Notes: a model not told the origin generated them from the letters alone. Shown: positions 8,003 to 16,942, counted from the first letter of the stretch. The stretch: DNA of 43,159 nucleotides from Hathewaya proteolytica DSM 3090 (GCF_900142225.1 NZ_FRAD01000021.1:1-43159), one strand, 5' to 3'. Numbers and translations are program-made.

Positions 8003-9796
8003 TTGGCAGAAAATATAAACGGCGTTAGAGCGGATGAAGAAGTAAAACGATATAAGAAAATGTCTGTGGTAAAGAGATTGTTTTCTTATCTTAAGCCTTA
8101 CAAAATGAAAGTTTTCATAGTAGTATTGCTTATGATAGTAATCATGGTATCCACCCTTATAAACCCCATGCTTCTTGAAGTTGCCATAGACAAATGCATT
8201 GGAAACAATGATGTAACGGGGCTAATTTACATGGCTATAGCCATGGTTACCATGAACCTTGTGGCCATGTTTGCCATGAAGGGCAGAATAAAACTAATGT
8301 CCTCCATTACAAATAATATATTAATCAACATAAGAGAAGATTTGTACACTCACATACAGAAATTGTCCTTCGGGTTCTTTGACAGCAGACCAGTGGGAAA
8401 AATATTGGCAAGAGTCATAGGAGATATCGACTCTTTGAAGGAACTCTTCGACACTAGCATCATGAACCTTATACCTGAGATGTTAACCTTAGTTTGTGTG
8501 GCAGTTATGATGTTTGTGATGAATTATAAATTAGCTTTCTGTGCTCTTGTGATTATCCCACTTTTGTTTTTGGGTATATTCACCATAGAGAAAATAGGCA
8601 CGGAAAAGTGGAGAAAGTTCAGACAGAAAAAATCCAATTTAAACGGTTTTATCCATGAGGATTTTTCCGGCATAAAGCTTGTACAAGCATTTGCAGCAGA
8701 AAACAGCAGAAAAAAATCCTTTAAAGATATGAATGGTGATATGATAAAAAGTTTTATATCCTGTGTTAGAATAAGCGATTTGTTTTGGCCATTAGTAAGT
8801 ACATCCTCTGGTTTAGGAACCATACTTGTGTATATCTTTGGAGCAAAGTTTATACAAGGTGGGGAATTGGAAGTGGGTACACTGATTTCCTTTACATGGT
8901 ACGTAACCATGTTTTGGAGGCCGATCATAAAGCTAAGCGATTTTTACAACAGTTTAATCACTAACATTGCTGGTGGAGAGAGAATATTCGAGATTCTAGA
9001 TATGGAACCTGAAATATTTGCAGGAGATCATTGCAAGGAAATGCCTACCATAGATGGTAGAGTAGAATTCAAAAATGTAGGTTTTGCCTACGATAAAGAT
9101 ACCACAGTGTTAAACGATATTAGTTTTAATGTAGAAAAGGGTAGCAGCATTGCCCTGGTTGGAGCCACCGGTGCAGGCAAAACAACCATAATAAATTTAA
9201 TAAGCAGGTTCTACGATGTAAACAGTGGTGCAGTTTTAATCGATGGAATAGATGTAAGAAATGTAACCTTAGAGTCCCTTAGAAGTCAGATGGGTATCAT
9301 GCTTCAAGATACTTTCCTATTTTCAGCTAGCATAAAAGAAAACATAAGGTACGGAAAACTAGATGCTAGTGATGAGGAAATTATTGAAGCTGCAAAAGCT
9401 GTAAATGCTCATGACTTCATCATGAAGCTTCCAAAGGGTTACGATACAGAAATAAATGAAAGAGGATCAAGACTTTCAGTAGGGCAGAGACAGCTTATAT
9501 CCTTTGCCAGAGCTCTCCTTGCAAATCCAAGGATTCTTATTCTAGATGAGGCTACGTCTAATATTGACACAGCTACGGAAATTCTAGTACAAAGGGGCAT
9601 ACAGAAATTATTGAAGGGAAGAACTTCTTTCGTAATTGCTCACAGATTATCTACTATTAGAGACTGTGACAGAATAATGGTTATCAATGGTGGAAGTATA
9701 GAAGAGAGCGGAACTCACGAAGAGTTGTTAGCTAAAAAAGGTTATTATTATGATTTGTATATGGCTCAGTACAGATTCTTAAAAGAAGGAGCTTAA
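8003..9796 (+). CDS. Heterodimeric multidrug ABC exporter subunit, degenerate signature (BmrD/YheH-like)
   Basis: This is the partner half-transporter: a cytoplasmic N-terminal extension (about 1-40), six membrane segments, then an ATPase domain with Walker A VGATGAGKTT, Walker B ILILDEATSNID with the catalytic glutamate intact, and H-loop VIAHRLS. Its signature is LSVGQRQL instead of LSGGQ. In the head-to-tail dimer this weak signature faces the weak Walker B of the first subunit, giving one degenerate and one active ATP site, as in BmrCD, TM287/288 and similar heterodimers. A TTG at 8003 has AGAAGGTGA six to seven bases upstream and is preferred; a GTG at 7994 in the same frame would add three residues. 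An intrinsic terminator follows. Confidence 0.9.
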   Translation: MAENINGVRADEEVKRYKKMSVVKRLFSYLKPYKMKVFIVVLLMIVIMVSTLINPMLLEVAIDKCIGNNDVTGLIYMAIAMVTMNLVAMFAMKGRIKLMSSITNNILINIREDLYTHIQKLSFGFFDSRPVGKILARVIGDIDSLKELFDTSIMNLIPEMLTLVCVAVMMFVMNYKLAFCALVIIPLLFLGIFTIEKIGTEKWRKFRQKKSNLNGFIHEDFSGIKLVQAFAAENSRKKSFKDMNGDMIKSFISCVRISDLFWPLVSTSSGLGTILVYIFGAKFIQGGELEVGTLISFTWYVTMFWRPIIKLSDFYNSLITNIAGGERIFEILDMEPEIFAGDHCKEMPTIDGRVEFKNVGFAYDKDTTVLNDISFNVEKGSSIALVGATGAGKTTIINLISRFYDVNSGAVLIDGIDVRNVTLESLRSQMGIMLQDTFLFSASIKENIRYGKLDASDEEIIEAAKAVNAHDFIMKLPKGYDTEINERGSRLSVGQRQLISFARALLANPRILILDEATSNIDTATEILVQRGIQKLLKGRTSFVIAHRLSTIRDCDRIMVINGGSIEESGTHEELLAKKGYYYDLYMAQYRFLKEGA

Positions 9797-9828
9797 AATT
9801 ATACAACCCTAAATTAATATGTGATACA

Positions 9829-9857
9829 AAAAAAGTGCGGTCCCCCCGCACTTTTTT
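9829..9857 (+). terminator. Intrinsic terminator after the exporter operon
   Basis: AAAAAAGTGCGG (9829-9840) pairs with CCGCACTTTTTT (9846-9857) around a TCCCC loop. The symmetric A and T flanks allow use from both strands, so it can also serve the acetyltransferase gene that converges on it. Confidence 0.9.
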
Positions 9858-9869
9858 ATGATTCTGTGG

Positions 9870-10400
9870 CTAATTTTGCTTAGTTATGCTGTAGCAAAGT
9901 TCTTGAACTATTTTACCGTCTAAAGTTTTAAGAGATTTTTCCTTAGAAAATCTGTAGATAAATCCACATTTTTCAATCACTCTTTTTGATTGACTGTTAA
10001 AATTATAGTGGCTTGTCCAAATTTCATCTCTCTGCTCTATTTCCAGCAGATGTTTTATTAAAGCTTTTGTCGCTTCTGTGGCAAAACCCTTATTCCAATA
10101 ATCAGTGTTTATAGTGTAGCCAATATAACAGGAATTTAAATGGTCATGGTTTTTGTCTAAAGAGATATTGTCTATTCCTATAAATCCTATGACCTTGTCA
10201 CTGGAGTGTAAAGAAATAGCCCAGGAAAGTCCAGATTTCATAAAACAATGTAAACTATTTCTACAATCATCTACATCTAAAATTGTCCTACCACCAGAAC
10301 ATTTTGCCACTCTTTCATCTTGCAACAATTCTAAAAGATCCTGTAAATCATTTTCATGCCACTCCCTGAGAAGAAGCCTTTCAGTTTCAATAGGAACCAT
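9870..10400 (-). CDS. GNAT acetyltransferase, RimJ/RimL type
   Basis: A 176-residue N-acetyltransferase of the RimJ/RimL group (Acetyltransf_3), which transfers acetyl from acetyl-CoA to a protein N-terminus or small molecule. Family marks are ETERLLLREWHENDLQDL at the N-terminus, IGYTINTDYWNKGFATEA for the acetyl-CoA loop, and SKRVIEKCGF near the end. The start is the ATG with AGGAG seven bases upstream; a GTG nine bases earlier directly abuts the ribosome site and is unlikely. It is a single gene converging on the exporter operon. Confidence 0.88.
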   Translation of the reverse strand: MVPIETERLLLREWHENDLQDLLELLQDERVAKCSGGRTILDVDDCRNSLHCFMKSGLSWAISLHSSDKVIGFIGIDNISLDKNHDHLNSCYIGYTINTDYWNKGFATEATKALIKHLLEIEQRDEIWTSHYNFNSQSKRVIEKCGFIYRFSKEKSLKTLDGKIVQELCYSITKQN

Positions 10401-10526
10401 ATAATCCACTCCTAAAAAATTAAATTTAAAGGAATTATACTATCTTTGAGGAGATTTTTCAATGAAGAAGTTATAATGAAGTGAACTCATAATAATATAA
10501 ATTGAATGAATATTGATAAAGTGATT

Positions 10527-10565
10527 CATATACTATAAAATATAAGTAAAGATTTATAGTATATG
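10527..10565 (+). promoter_or_regulatory. 13-bp perfect inverted repeat overlapping promoter and ribosome site of the DUF1287 gene
   Basis: CATATACTATAAA (10527-10539) and TTTATAGTATATG (10553-10565) are perfect inverted copies with a 13-base spacer. A possible promoter (TTGATA 10513-10518, TAAAAT 10536-10541) overlaps the left arm, and the last base of the right arm is the first G of the ribosome site. It may be a repressor operator or an RNA hairpin masking translation. Confidence 0.55.
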
Positions 10566-10575
10566 GGGGTTGACA

Positions 10576-11286
10576 ATGAGAAAAAAGAAAACTGTTCTCA
10601 AAGTAAGTTTGTTAATTGTAACTACAGTGTTTTTAAGCGGTGTAATATTTGCCATGTGTTTTAGGGATGGTCTAATTATGGATTGGATAGGCATTCATGC
10701 AGAACTTCCTTTTGGGAAAAAAGTGAACATTGGCATCATCAATGAAGATGTGGATAACAATAAAAATGGCATTTCAGATCCTATAGACATAGTAAATGCT
10801 GCAAGACAGGAAGTTAAAAATAAGACAACATATAAAAGTGCCTATTATGTGGGGGGATATCCACCAAATAATGAAGGGGTTTGTACAGATGTGGTGTGGA
10901 GGGCATACAAGGGTATAGGCGTGAGTTTGAAAGATTTAATGGATAAGGACATTGCAGAAAATACGGAATTGTACCCAAGGGTTCATGGTAAACCAGATCC
11001 CAATATAGATTTTAGAAGGGTTGTAAATCAGCTTGTATATTTTGAGAGGCACTTTGAAAACTTGCCAGTAGAAATAGATGTGAAAGATATTGAAAACTTG
11101 AAGCAATTTCAGCCAGGGGATATAATCGTTTACACTGATGGATATGAACATGTAGGAATTGTATCGGATAGACGTTCTAGAAGTGGAATCCCCTATATAA
11201 TACACAACGGCGGCCCTGTGCCATCGGAGATAAAGTTGACCTCCATAAAAATACCTATAAGAGGCCATTTTAGATGGAGCTTTTAA
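10576..11286 (+). CDS. DUF1287 family exported protein
   Basis: This 236-residue protein has an N-terminal hydrophobic segment (about 8-27), either a signal peptide or a membrane anchor. The rest matches the DUF1287 family: DPIDIVNAARQEVKNKTTY, YYVGGYPPNNEGVCTDVVWRA with a cysteine in NlpC/P60-like surroundings, FQPGDIIVYTDGYEHVGIVSD with a histidine, and YIIHNGGP. The Cys-His pattern suggests a papain-fold hydrolase acting on the cell envelope, but the family has no settled function. The start is ATG 10576 with GGGGG six bases upstream; a TTG at 10570 abuts the ribosome site. Confidence 0.85.
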   Translation: MRKKKTVLKVSLLIVTTVFLSGVIFAMCFRDGLIMDWIGIHAELPFGKKVNIGIINEDVDNNKNGISDPIDIVNAARQEVKNKTTYKSAYYVGGYPPNNEGVCTDVVWRAYKGIGVSLKDLMDKDIAENTELYPRVHGKPDPNIDFRRVVNQLVYFERHFENLPVEIDVKDIENLKQFQPGDIIVYTDGYEHVGIVSDRRSRSGIPYIIHNGGPVPSEIKLTSIKIPIRGHFRWSF

Positions 11287-11288
11287 TA

Positions 11289-12254
11289 TTATCTCATAAG
11301 ATATTCGTATATTTTATATGGTAAATAATCTATTTGGAGCTTATTTAAAGTATAAATAAGATAATTTCCACTTCTTTTTTTATCTACAATTTTTGCTTGG
11401 TACAATAATTTTAGTGCTTTAGATACTGCTGCTTCTGATACATTTAATATAGTGCTTAACTCTTGTGTAGTCTTACCTTTTTTGCTTATTTCCTTTAATA
11501 TTCTAAGACGTGTACCATCCCCCAAAGCTTTTAGTACTTTTTCCAAATCCTTTGGGGCTTCCTTTTCATAATGCTGCAATTCAAGTAGTACTGTAAGATC
11601 TAGACTATTTTTATTGTAACCTAATAAAAGATGAGGACTTATAAAAGTAGATATATTTATAGTTATTTTTTTTATATCTGCCCACTTCATTCTAAATTCT
11701 CTGTATTTATAAAATACGATTTCCTCATCTTCTATTTTGATTCTTTCATGAATACTATCTATCAATGCCATGATTCCTTTTTCCTTTGCATAGGAAGATT
11801 TTTTCTTTAAAACTCTAACCATCATCGGTTCTATATATTTTAATTCGTGGCTAAATACATTAATATAAAAACTTTTAAGCAAATTTATAAGCCTAGAATA
11901 CTGTGCTTCTGTTATTTTTCTATTAATATCATATGTTTTGATTATTTTTGTTATTTTATATAGTGGCACATCCTCTAAAAATTCAATGCTGCTTAATACA
12001 CTTAAATTATTGCATTCTGCAAAAGCAATCATAAAATCTAGTGGAACAATATATCCCTCTGTAAACTCACCAACCTCTATTATTTCTTTTTTTAGTTCTT
12101 GACTCATATGTTCATTTACCGTGTCTATCCATGTTTTTCTATGCAAATGATGATCACTTTTATATAAAACATGTAACGCACAAAGCATTTCTTTTAAAGG
12201 TGAATACACAAACTCACACAGTATCTTCTTTTCATAAATTGTATCAATATTCAT
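11289..12254 (-). CDS. ArsR-family transcriptional regulator with large N-terminal sensor region
   Basis: A 321-residue protein. The C-terminal 85 residues form an ArsR winged helix: LKALGDGTRLRILKEI, TTQELSTILNVSEAAVSKALKLL and a basic wing. The N-terminal 230 residues match no ligand domain I can name and contain no cysteine cluster typical of metal-sensing ArsR proteins, so a drug or peptide signal is more likely than a metal. It is the last gene of a four-gene minus-strand operon with two ABC-2 permeases and an ATPase, and it is the natural regulator of that operon. It is much longer than the usual 100-residue ArsR protein. Confidence 0.82.
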   Translation of the reverse strand: MNIDTIYEKKILCEFVYSPLKEMLCALHVLYKSDHHLHRKTWIDTVNEHMSQELKKEIIEVGEFTEGYIVPLDFMIAFAECNNLSVLSSIEFLEDVPLYKITKIIKTYDINRKITEAQYSRLINLLKSFYINVFSHELKYIEPMMVRVLKKKSSYAKEKGIMALIDSIHERIKIEDEEIVFYKYREFRMKWADIKKITINISTFISPHLLLGYNKNSLDLTVLLELQHYEKEAPKDLEKVLKALGDGTRLRILKEISKKGKTTQELSTILNVSEAAVSKALKLLYQAKIVDKKRSGNYLIYTLNKLQIDYLPYKIYEYLMR

Positions 12255-12280
12255 AATGCCTCTTAAATTAATAACATATT

Positions 12281-13090
12281 TTAGAAATATGTGAAATTGC
12301 CTGTTTTTCTACTGTGATTTTCTACTATTTTTATTATTATAACTGAAGAAAAGTATAATACTATGATTATAACTATTCCAATGAGTATAAACTTTTTAAT
12401 ATCAGCAATAGAACTTCCATCTAACATAACTCTTCTTACTGCTTCTACTGCATAAGTTAAAGGAAAAATTAAACTTATTATTTTCGCCCACATTGGGAAT
12501 AATGTTGTTGGTACCTTAACTCCTGCAAATGTTTCCATGGTCTCTTCCAACATTGAAAAAAGAAAACCTGAGTCCCTTGAAAATAAGAATAAGGTGTTTA
12601 GTAACATCCCCCACAAGATAGCCATAGTTATTGTTATAGTACACACAATAATTAAAGACAAATAATTAATATTTAAAACTTCCTTTTTAAATATTAATAT
12701 GCCTATGGAGAAAAGTACCATGAAGACTACACTTTCAAATAACGAAGATAATGCATTTCCCAATATTACACCTTGCCTTGAGGCTGGAGATAAGTATATT
12801 AATTCTAATGTTCCGCTAACTCTTTCAAAAGAGAACTTCCAAGCTGACTGGACCAAGCTTCTAAACAGACTCATAGTCATATATCCTAATAATATAAATA
12901 TTATCATATTATCTTCATTAAGATAAGGTATATTGCTATTGTTTATGTTAAAAGGTTTGAAACTATAATAAGTTGTAATAAAATGCAATATTGGCCAAAC
13001 AAATAAGGATATATATATGGTTTTACTATAAAAGTAATTTAAATGTTGCTTTTTCATTTCTCCCTTTAAAGCTTTAAAAAACGCTGTCAT
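12281..13090 (-). CDS. ABC-2 type transporter permease
   Basis: A 269-residue integral membrane protein with about six hydrophobic segments and the layout of ABC-2 permeases (DrrB/NodJ-like): a soluble N-terminus, LSPASRQGVILGNALSSL between helices 2 and 3, and PLTYAVEAVRRVMLDG near the last helices. It lies three bases after the ATPase gene, so the two are translated together. With the second permease upstream it should form a heterodimeric export channel; the substrate is unknown. Confidence 0.85.
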   Translation of the reverse strand: MTAFFKALKGEMKKQHLNYFYSKTIYISLFVWPILHFITTYYSFKPFNINNSNIPYLNEDNMIIFILLGYMTMSLFRSLVQSAWKFSFERVSGTLELIYLSPASRQGVILGNALSSLFESVVFMVLFSIGILIFKKEVLNINYLSLIIVCTITITMAILWGMLLNTLFLFSRDSGFLFSMLEETMETFAGVKVPTTLFPMWAKIISLIFPLTYAVEAVRRVMLDGSSIADIKKFILIGIVIIIVLYFSSVIIIKIVENHSRKTGNFTYF

Positions 13091-13093
13091 GCT

Positions 13094-14068
13094 TTAAGCC
13101 TCCTTTTTAGCAAGTTTAATGATTGTATCTTCAAGTCCTGGTGATATTTCATAAAATTCTTTAATAATAGCACCACTATTTATACAGGCTTTTGAAATAT
13201 GCATACTTAAGTTGATACTGCTTAATATCTTATAAGACTCATCATTCTTATATACCTCTACAGTGTTATCCATTATCCTCAATTGTTTTAGCAATACATC
13301 TTCAAAATTAGCAATGGTGTTATGAAGGGTTAACTTATATATTGTTTTTTTAAATACTTCCTTAGATAGGTCCTTTATAGTTCCCTGTTTGATTATTTCT
13401 CCTTTTTCTAAAATGTATATATAATCACACAACTCCTCAACTTCACCCATGTAGTGAGAAGTTAATAATATTCCCTTTTCTTGATTTTTAGCTAAGAATT
13501 TAGTATGAGCCCTTAATTCTTTTGCAACTATAGCATCTAATCCAAGCGTTGGCTCATCCATAAATATATAATCTGGATTATTAATAAGACCTCGCGCTAT
13601 TTGCAATCTTTGCTTCATTCCCTTAGAATATTCCTCCACCTTTTTATCCTTATTTTCATATAAACCTACCAGCTTTAATAATTCTTCTATCCTTACTTTT
13701 AGAACCTTGTCATCTATATCATAAAGTTGGCCATAATACCAAAGATTTTCATAGGCTGTAAGTCTCCAATAAATCATTCTTTCCCCACCAGCTACCATAT
13801 TTATTTTTTTCTTAATAGCCTTAGGATTTTTTATTCCATTTATCCCATCCATAAAATAACTTCCCTTGTTTGGAGAAAGTAATGTGGTTAACATCTTTAT
13901 AGTAGTGGTTTTTCCTGCACCATTAATCCCTAAGAGTCCAACTATCTGACCCTTATCTATTTTAATAGATACATCCTTAACAGCTTCTACTATTTGTTTT
14001 TTTCTACTAAACAAACCCTTACCAATTTTAGTTTCAAATTGCTTATTTAAATTTTTTGCCGCTATCAT
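13094..14068 (-). CDS. ABC transporter ATP-binding protein (ABC-2 exporter)
   Basis: A 324-residue ATPase with Walker A LLGINGAGKTTTIKM, signature YSKGMKQRLQIARGL, Walker B YIFMDEPTLGLD and H-loop LLTSHYM. The insertion INMVAGGERMIYWRLTAYENLWYY is typical of the branch that works with paired ABC-2 permeases. The C-terminal 90 residues form the extra domain seen in DrrA-like proteins. ATG 14068 is chosen because AGGTGA lies seven bases upstream; an in-frame GTG at 14077 overlaps that site. It sits between the two permease genes with spacers of 9 and 3 bases. Confidence 0.9.
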   Translation of the reverse strand: MIAAKNLNKQFETKIGKGLFSRKKQIVEAVKDVSIKIDKGQIVGLLGINGAGKTTTIKMLTTLLSPNKGSYFMDGINGIKNPKAIKKKINMVAGGERMIYWRLTAYENLWYYGQLYDIDDKVLKVRIEELLKLVGLYENKDKKVEEYSKGMKQRLQIARGLINNPDYIFMDEPTLGLDAIVAKELRAHTKFLAKNQEKGILLTSHYMGEVEELCDYIYILEKGEIIKQGTIKDLSKEVFKKTIYKLTLHNTIANFEDVLLKQLRIMDNTVEVYKNDESYKILSSINLSMHISKACINSGAIIKEFYEISPGLEDTIIKLAKKEA

Positions 14069-14077
14069 AATTATCAC

Positions 14078-14890
14078 CTATCCTTGTATTTTTTCGAGTG
14101 CAATATACTCAATTTTCTTTAAAGATAAAAATCCAATAAATAGATAGATTGTACTTAGTATAAATACATAAACTATTGTACCTATCTGCTCACTTAATCC
14201 CTTGCCTAAAATAGCTGAACCTCTAATCAGATTTGATATTTCCGTTACTGGTATCAATTCTCCAATGATTTTTAAGGAATGTGGCAAGTATTCTACTGGG
14301 AAAGTGATTCCACACAATAAAAACATAGCTACAAATAAAGTGTTTTGAGAAATATAAGTATCTCTTGTGTAGAGCATTACGGAGCCCAAAACCATAGATA
14401 ACCCAAAGAATCCATAAAGAGCTAAAAAGAATACAAATATAAAAGCAGGAAAATTCATACTTTTAAAACTTAATCCAAATGGCATCGCTATAATTAATGA
14501 AATTAAAACTTCAAAAGTAGTAGCTATAGTTTGATGCAACATATTTCCTATAAAATATTCACCCCTTTTAAAAGGCGTCATCATTAAACTTTCTAGTGTT
14601 CCCTCTCTAAGTTCAGTAATAAGACTTCTACTTACATTAAGGCAAGTTCTTACTACAAAAATATAAGTTAAACTTCCCCAAATTACATATCCCATATAAT
14701 CCTCAGTTTTTGTGTACTTAAAGAAATCATCTCCAACTACACCGTTAAAAAGTAGCTTGTACATAAATAATGCTCCAACTACAGTATAAAATCCCGTACA
14801 AACGTTTCCTATAAAAAAGCTCTTTGGATAGGCTCGCAACATTATAATAAAATTTCTTATAAAAGTTGCCTTCAGTACTTTTGCTCTCAT
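14078..14890 (-). CDS. ABC-2 type transporter permease
   Basis: A 270-residue membrane protein, the first gene of the operon, with about six hydrophobic segments. Family marks include LITELREGTLESLMMTPFKR before the second helix pair, and GITFPVEYLPHSLKIIGELI with PVTEISNLIRG near the C-terminus. It is likely the second half of the export channel. A strong ribosome site (GGGGGGA) precedes the ATG, and a consensus promoter and a palindromic operator lie upstream. Confidence 0.86.
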   Translation of the reverse strand: MRAKVLKATFIRNFIIMLRAYPKSFFIGNVCTGFYTVVGALFMYKLLFNGVVGDDFFKYTKTEDYMGYVIWGSLTYIFVVRTCLNVSRSLITELREGTLESLMMTPFKRGEYFIGNMLHQTIATTFEVLISLIIAMPFGLSFKSMNFPAFIFVFFLALYGFFGLSMVLGSVMLYTRDTYISQNTLFVAMFLLCGITFPVEYLPHSLKIIGELIPVTEISNLIRGSAILGKGLSEQIGTIVYVFILSTIYLFIGFLSLKKIEYIALEKIQG

Positions 14891-14919
14891 AAAATAGTCC
14901 CCCCTTTTGTATGGTTATC

Positions 14920-14937
14920 ATTAACCATTTGGTTAAT
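14920..14937 (-). promoter_or_regulatory. Palindromic operator, likely ArsR-regulator binding site
   Basis: ATTAACCA-TT-TGGTTAAT is a perfect 8-2-8 palindrome between the promoter and the first permease gene, starting about 25 bases downstream of the predicted transcription start. ArsR-family dimers bind AT-rich dyads of this size in their own operons. This operon ends in an ArsR-type gene, so repression by roadblock is a reasonable inference. Confidence 0.6.
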
Positions 14938-14966
14938 CAAATACATCCTTTCTTTAAGGCGGGACA

Positions 14967-14995
14967 ATTATACATTGCGTAAATAGTAATGTCAA
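14967..14995 (-). promoter_or_regulatory. Consensus promoter of the ABC-2/ArsR operon
   Basis: On the minus strand, TTGACA (14995-14990) and TATAAT (14972-14967) are separated by 17 bases. Both boxes match consensus perfectly. Transcription would start near 14960, upstream of the palindrome at 14920-14937. Confidence 0.88.
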
Positions 14996-15023
14996 GATTA
15001 TTTTCACTATTAGAAAATAAAAA

Positions 15024-15071
15024 GACTGCCTCACACCGTTTTGTTCACCAAAGTGGTATGTGAGACAGCTT
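15024..15071 (-). terminator. Intrinsic terminator after the small membrane protein gene
   Basis: CTGCCTCACA (15026-15035) pairs with TGTGAGACAG (15059-15068), with one mismatch and an inner ACC/GGT step. On the minus strand it is followed by TCTTTTTATTTT. It ends the gene at 15082-15432 before the next minus-strand promoter. Confidence 0.75.
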
Positions 15072-15081
15072 GTTTAATTTA

Positions 15082-15432
15082 TTATTTGATTTTTTTTGAA
15101 ATAACAGTGCCAATAGATTTATTTAATATGATGGGCAATATAGCTAGGATTACTACCATGTATTTTGGTATGAAGTTTTCTTTTACTATAGAAAGAACTC
15201 CGAGAATGGCTGTGAAAATTCCCATAAAAATAAAGTAAATTTTTTGGAAAATTAAGATGTTTTTTTCTTGTTTTGATAAAGTCATTTCTTCCTGTGAAAG
15301 TTTCTTTTCATTATCTTTTATAGTGTTGCCTTTCTCGTCTACAAGAACTTTATGTAAAGGTAGAGTAATGCCTGCACGGGCTTCGATGATACCAATAACA
15401 ATGAATAATCCTGCGAAGATTGTGTTTACCAT
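15082..15432 (-). CDS. Small membrane protein of unknown function
   Basis: A 116-residue protein with three hydrophobic segments: about 3-22, 65-84 and 90-107. A charged loop (about 28-58, rich in lysine and glutamate) lies between the first two. I do not recognise a family; the shape is similar to DUF3784-like small clostridial membrane proteins, but I cannot confirm this. A ribosome site (GGAGGTGATTTT) precedes the ATG. It has its own terminator and no obvious partner. Confidence 0.7.
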   Translation of the reverse strand: MVNTIFAGLFIVIGIIEARAGITLPLHKVLVDEKGNTIKDNEKKLSQEEMTLSKQEKNILIFQKIYFIFMGIFTAILGVLSIVKENFIPKYMVVILAILPIILNKSIGTVISKKIK

Positions 15433-15580
15433 AAAATCACCTCCGGAAATTAATTAGAATATAGAACATTATATCATTTATGAACTTTAAAGTCACTTCC
15501 ATTAGAAAATTAGTTTTTATAGTAATAAGCCATAATTTATGATAGACTAGATATGAAAAAACACGGAATGGAGATAATAT

Positions 15581-16942
15581 ATGAAAAAAGGAAAAGAATA
15601 CGAATTTAATATAGAAGGAACGGCATTCCCAGCCATAGGACTTGCAAAATACGAAGACACTAGAGTCCATGTAAAGGGTGCATATCCTATGCAAAAAGTC
15701 AGAGCAAAAGTTAATAAGAAAGGTACATCTAGAGTGGAGGCAAAGCTTTTAGAAATTCTAGAGAAAGCACCATACCAGATAGAGCCTAAATGTCCCATAA
15801 CAGATCTATGTGGCGGCTGTGCATGTCAGGACATTCCCTATGAAAAACAAGTAGAGTTTAAAGATGAACAGCTAAAAAGATTATTCAGAAATGCAGGCTT
15901 TACAGATTTTAATTATGAAGGAGTGGAAAAGAGTCCAGCCATCTTCGAGTACAGAAATAAAATGGAATTCACCTTTGGCGACATGGAAAAGGGCGGCCAG
16001 CTTACCTTAGGCATGCACGTGAAGAATAGAGGATTTTCCATAGTAAGCACAGAACCATGCATGATCATGGACAGCGATTTTAGAAAGCTACAGAGCATCA
16101 CCATGCATTACTTTAGAGAAAAAGGATTCTCACCATACAAAGTCATGAAGAGGGAAGGGTATTTGCGCCATTTTGTAATTCGAAAGAGCAAGAGAACAGG
16201 TGAAATTCTCGTAAACCTCGTGACCACAACTCAAGTGGACTTTGACCTTAGAGAATACAAAGAACTTATATTAAATCAGCAATACGAAGGAACTATAGCA
16301 GGCATTCTACACACCAGCAATGACTCCTTTAGTGATGCAGTTATCCCAGAAAAAGTAGAAGTATTATACGGCGTGCCATACATATACGAAGAATTGTTGG
16401 GCTTGAAATTCAAGATTAGTCCATTCTCCTTCTTTCAAACCAACACCTTGGCAGCAGAGGAACTATACAAAATAGTCCGCGACTTCCTTGGGGATACAGA
16501 GGACAAAGTAGTATTCGACCTATACTGTGGCACAGGAACCATAGGCCAAATCGTGGCACCAAAAGCAAAGAAAGTTATCGGCATAGAGCTCATAGAAGAA
16601 GCCGTAGAAGCAGCCAAAGAAAACGCAGCCCTAAATAACCTAACAAACTGCGAATTCATAGCAGGAGACGTGGCAAAAACCATCAACACCATAGAAGCAT
16701 CACCAGATACAATAATCCTAGATCCACCAAGACCAGGTGTACACCCGGTAGCCTTGCAGTACGTAGTGAAATTCAACCCCAAAAACATCATCTATGTATC
16801 CTGCAACCCAAAAACCCTAGTGGAAGACTTAAAATATCTCACAGAACAAGGATATGTAATAGAAAAAGTACGAGGCAAAGACATGTTCGCACACACACCT
16901 CACGTGGAGACGGTAGCATTGATAAGAAGGGTAAAAAAGTAG
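15581..16942 (+). CDS. rlmD: 23S rRNA (uracil-5-)-methyltransferase, RlmD/RumA family
   Basis: A 453-residue SAM-dependent methyltransferase of the TrmA/RlmC/RlmD family. It opens with a TRAM RNA-binding domain (about 1-60). An iron-sulfur cysteine cluster CPITDLCGGCACQ (about 70-82) follows, then the SAM site VFDLYCGTGTIGQ, the motif LDPPRPGVHP and the catalytic cysteine in IIYVSCNPKT. Firmicutes enzymes of this type methylate U747 and/or U1939 of 23S rRNA; which one cannot be told here. The last 600 bases are clearly richer in C (many C-ending codons) than the first half and the neighbouring genes. Confidence 0.9.
   Translation: MKKGKEYEFNIEGTAFPAIGLAKYEDTRVHVKGAYPMQKVRAKVNKKGTSRVEAKLLEILEKAPYQIEPKCPITDLCGGCACQDIPYEKQVEFKDEQLKRLFRNAGFTDFNYEGVEKSPAIFEYRNKMEFTFGDMEKGGQLTLGMHVKNRGFSIVSTEPCMIMDSDFRKLQSITMHYFREKGFSPYKVMKREGYLRHFVIRKSKRTGEILVNLVTTTQVDFDLREYKELILNQQYEGTIAGILHTSNDSFSDAVIPEKVEVLYGVPYIYEELLGLKFKISPFSFFQTNTLAAEELYKIVRDFLGDTEDKVVFDLYCGTGTIGQIVAPKAKKVIGIELIEEAVEAAKENAALNNLTNCEFIAGDVAKTINTIEASPDTIILDPPRPGVHPVALQYVVKFNPKNIIYVSCNPKTLVEDLKYLTEQGYVIEKVRGKDMFAHTPHVETVALIRRVKK

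Noticed and set aside
15581..16942. Several long minus-strand frames opposite the rRNA methyltransferase gene
   Set aside because: They are shadows of the A+C-rich codons of the real gene and have no ribosome sites.
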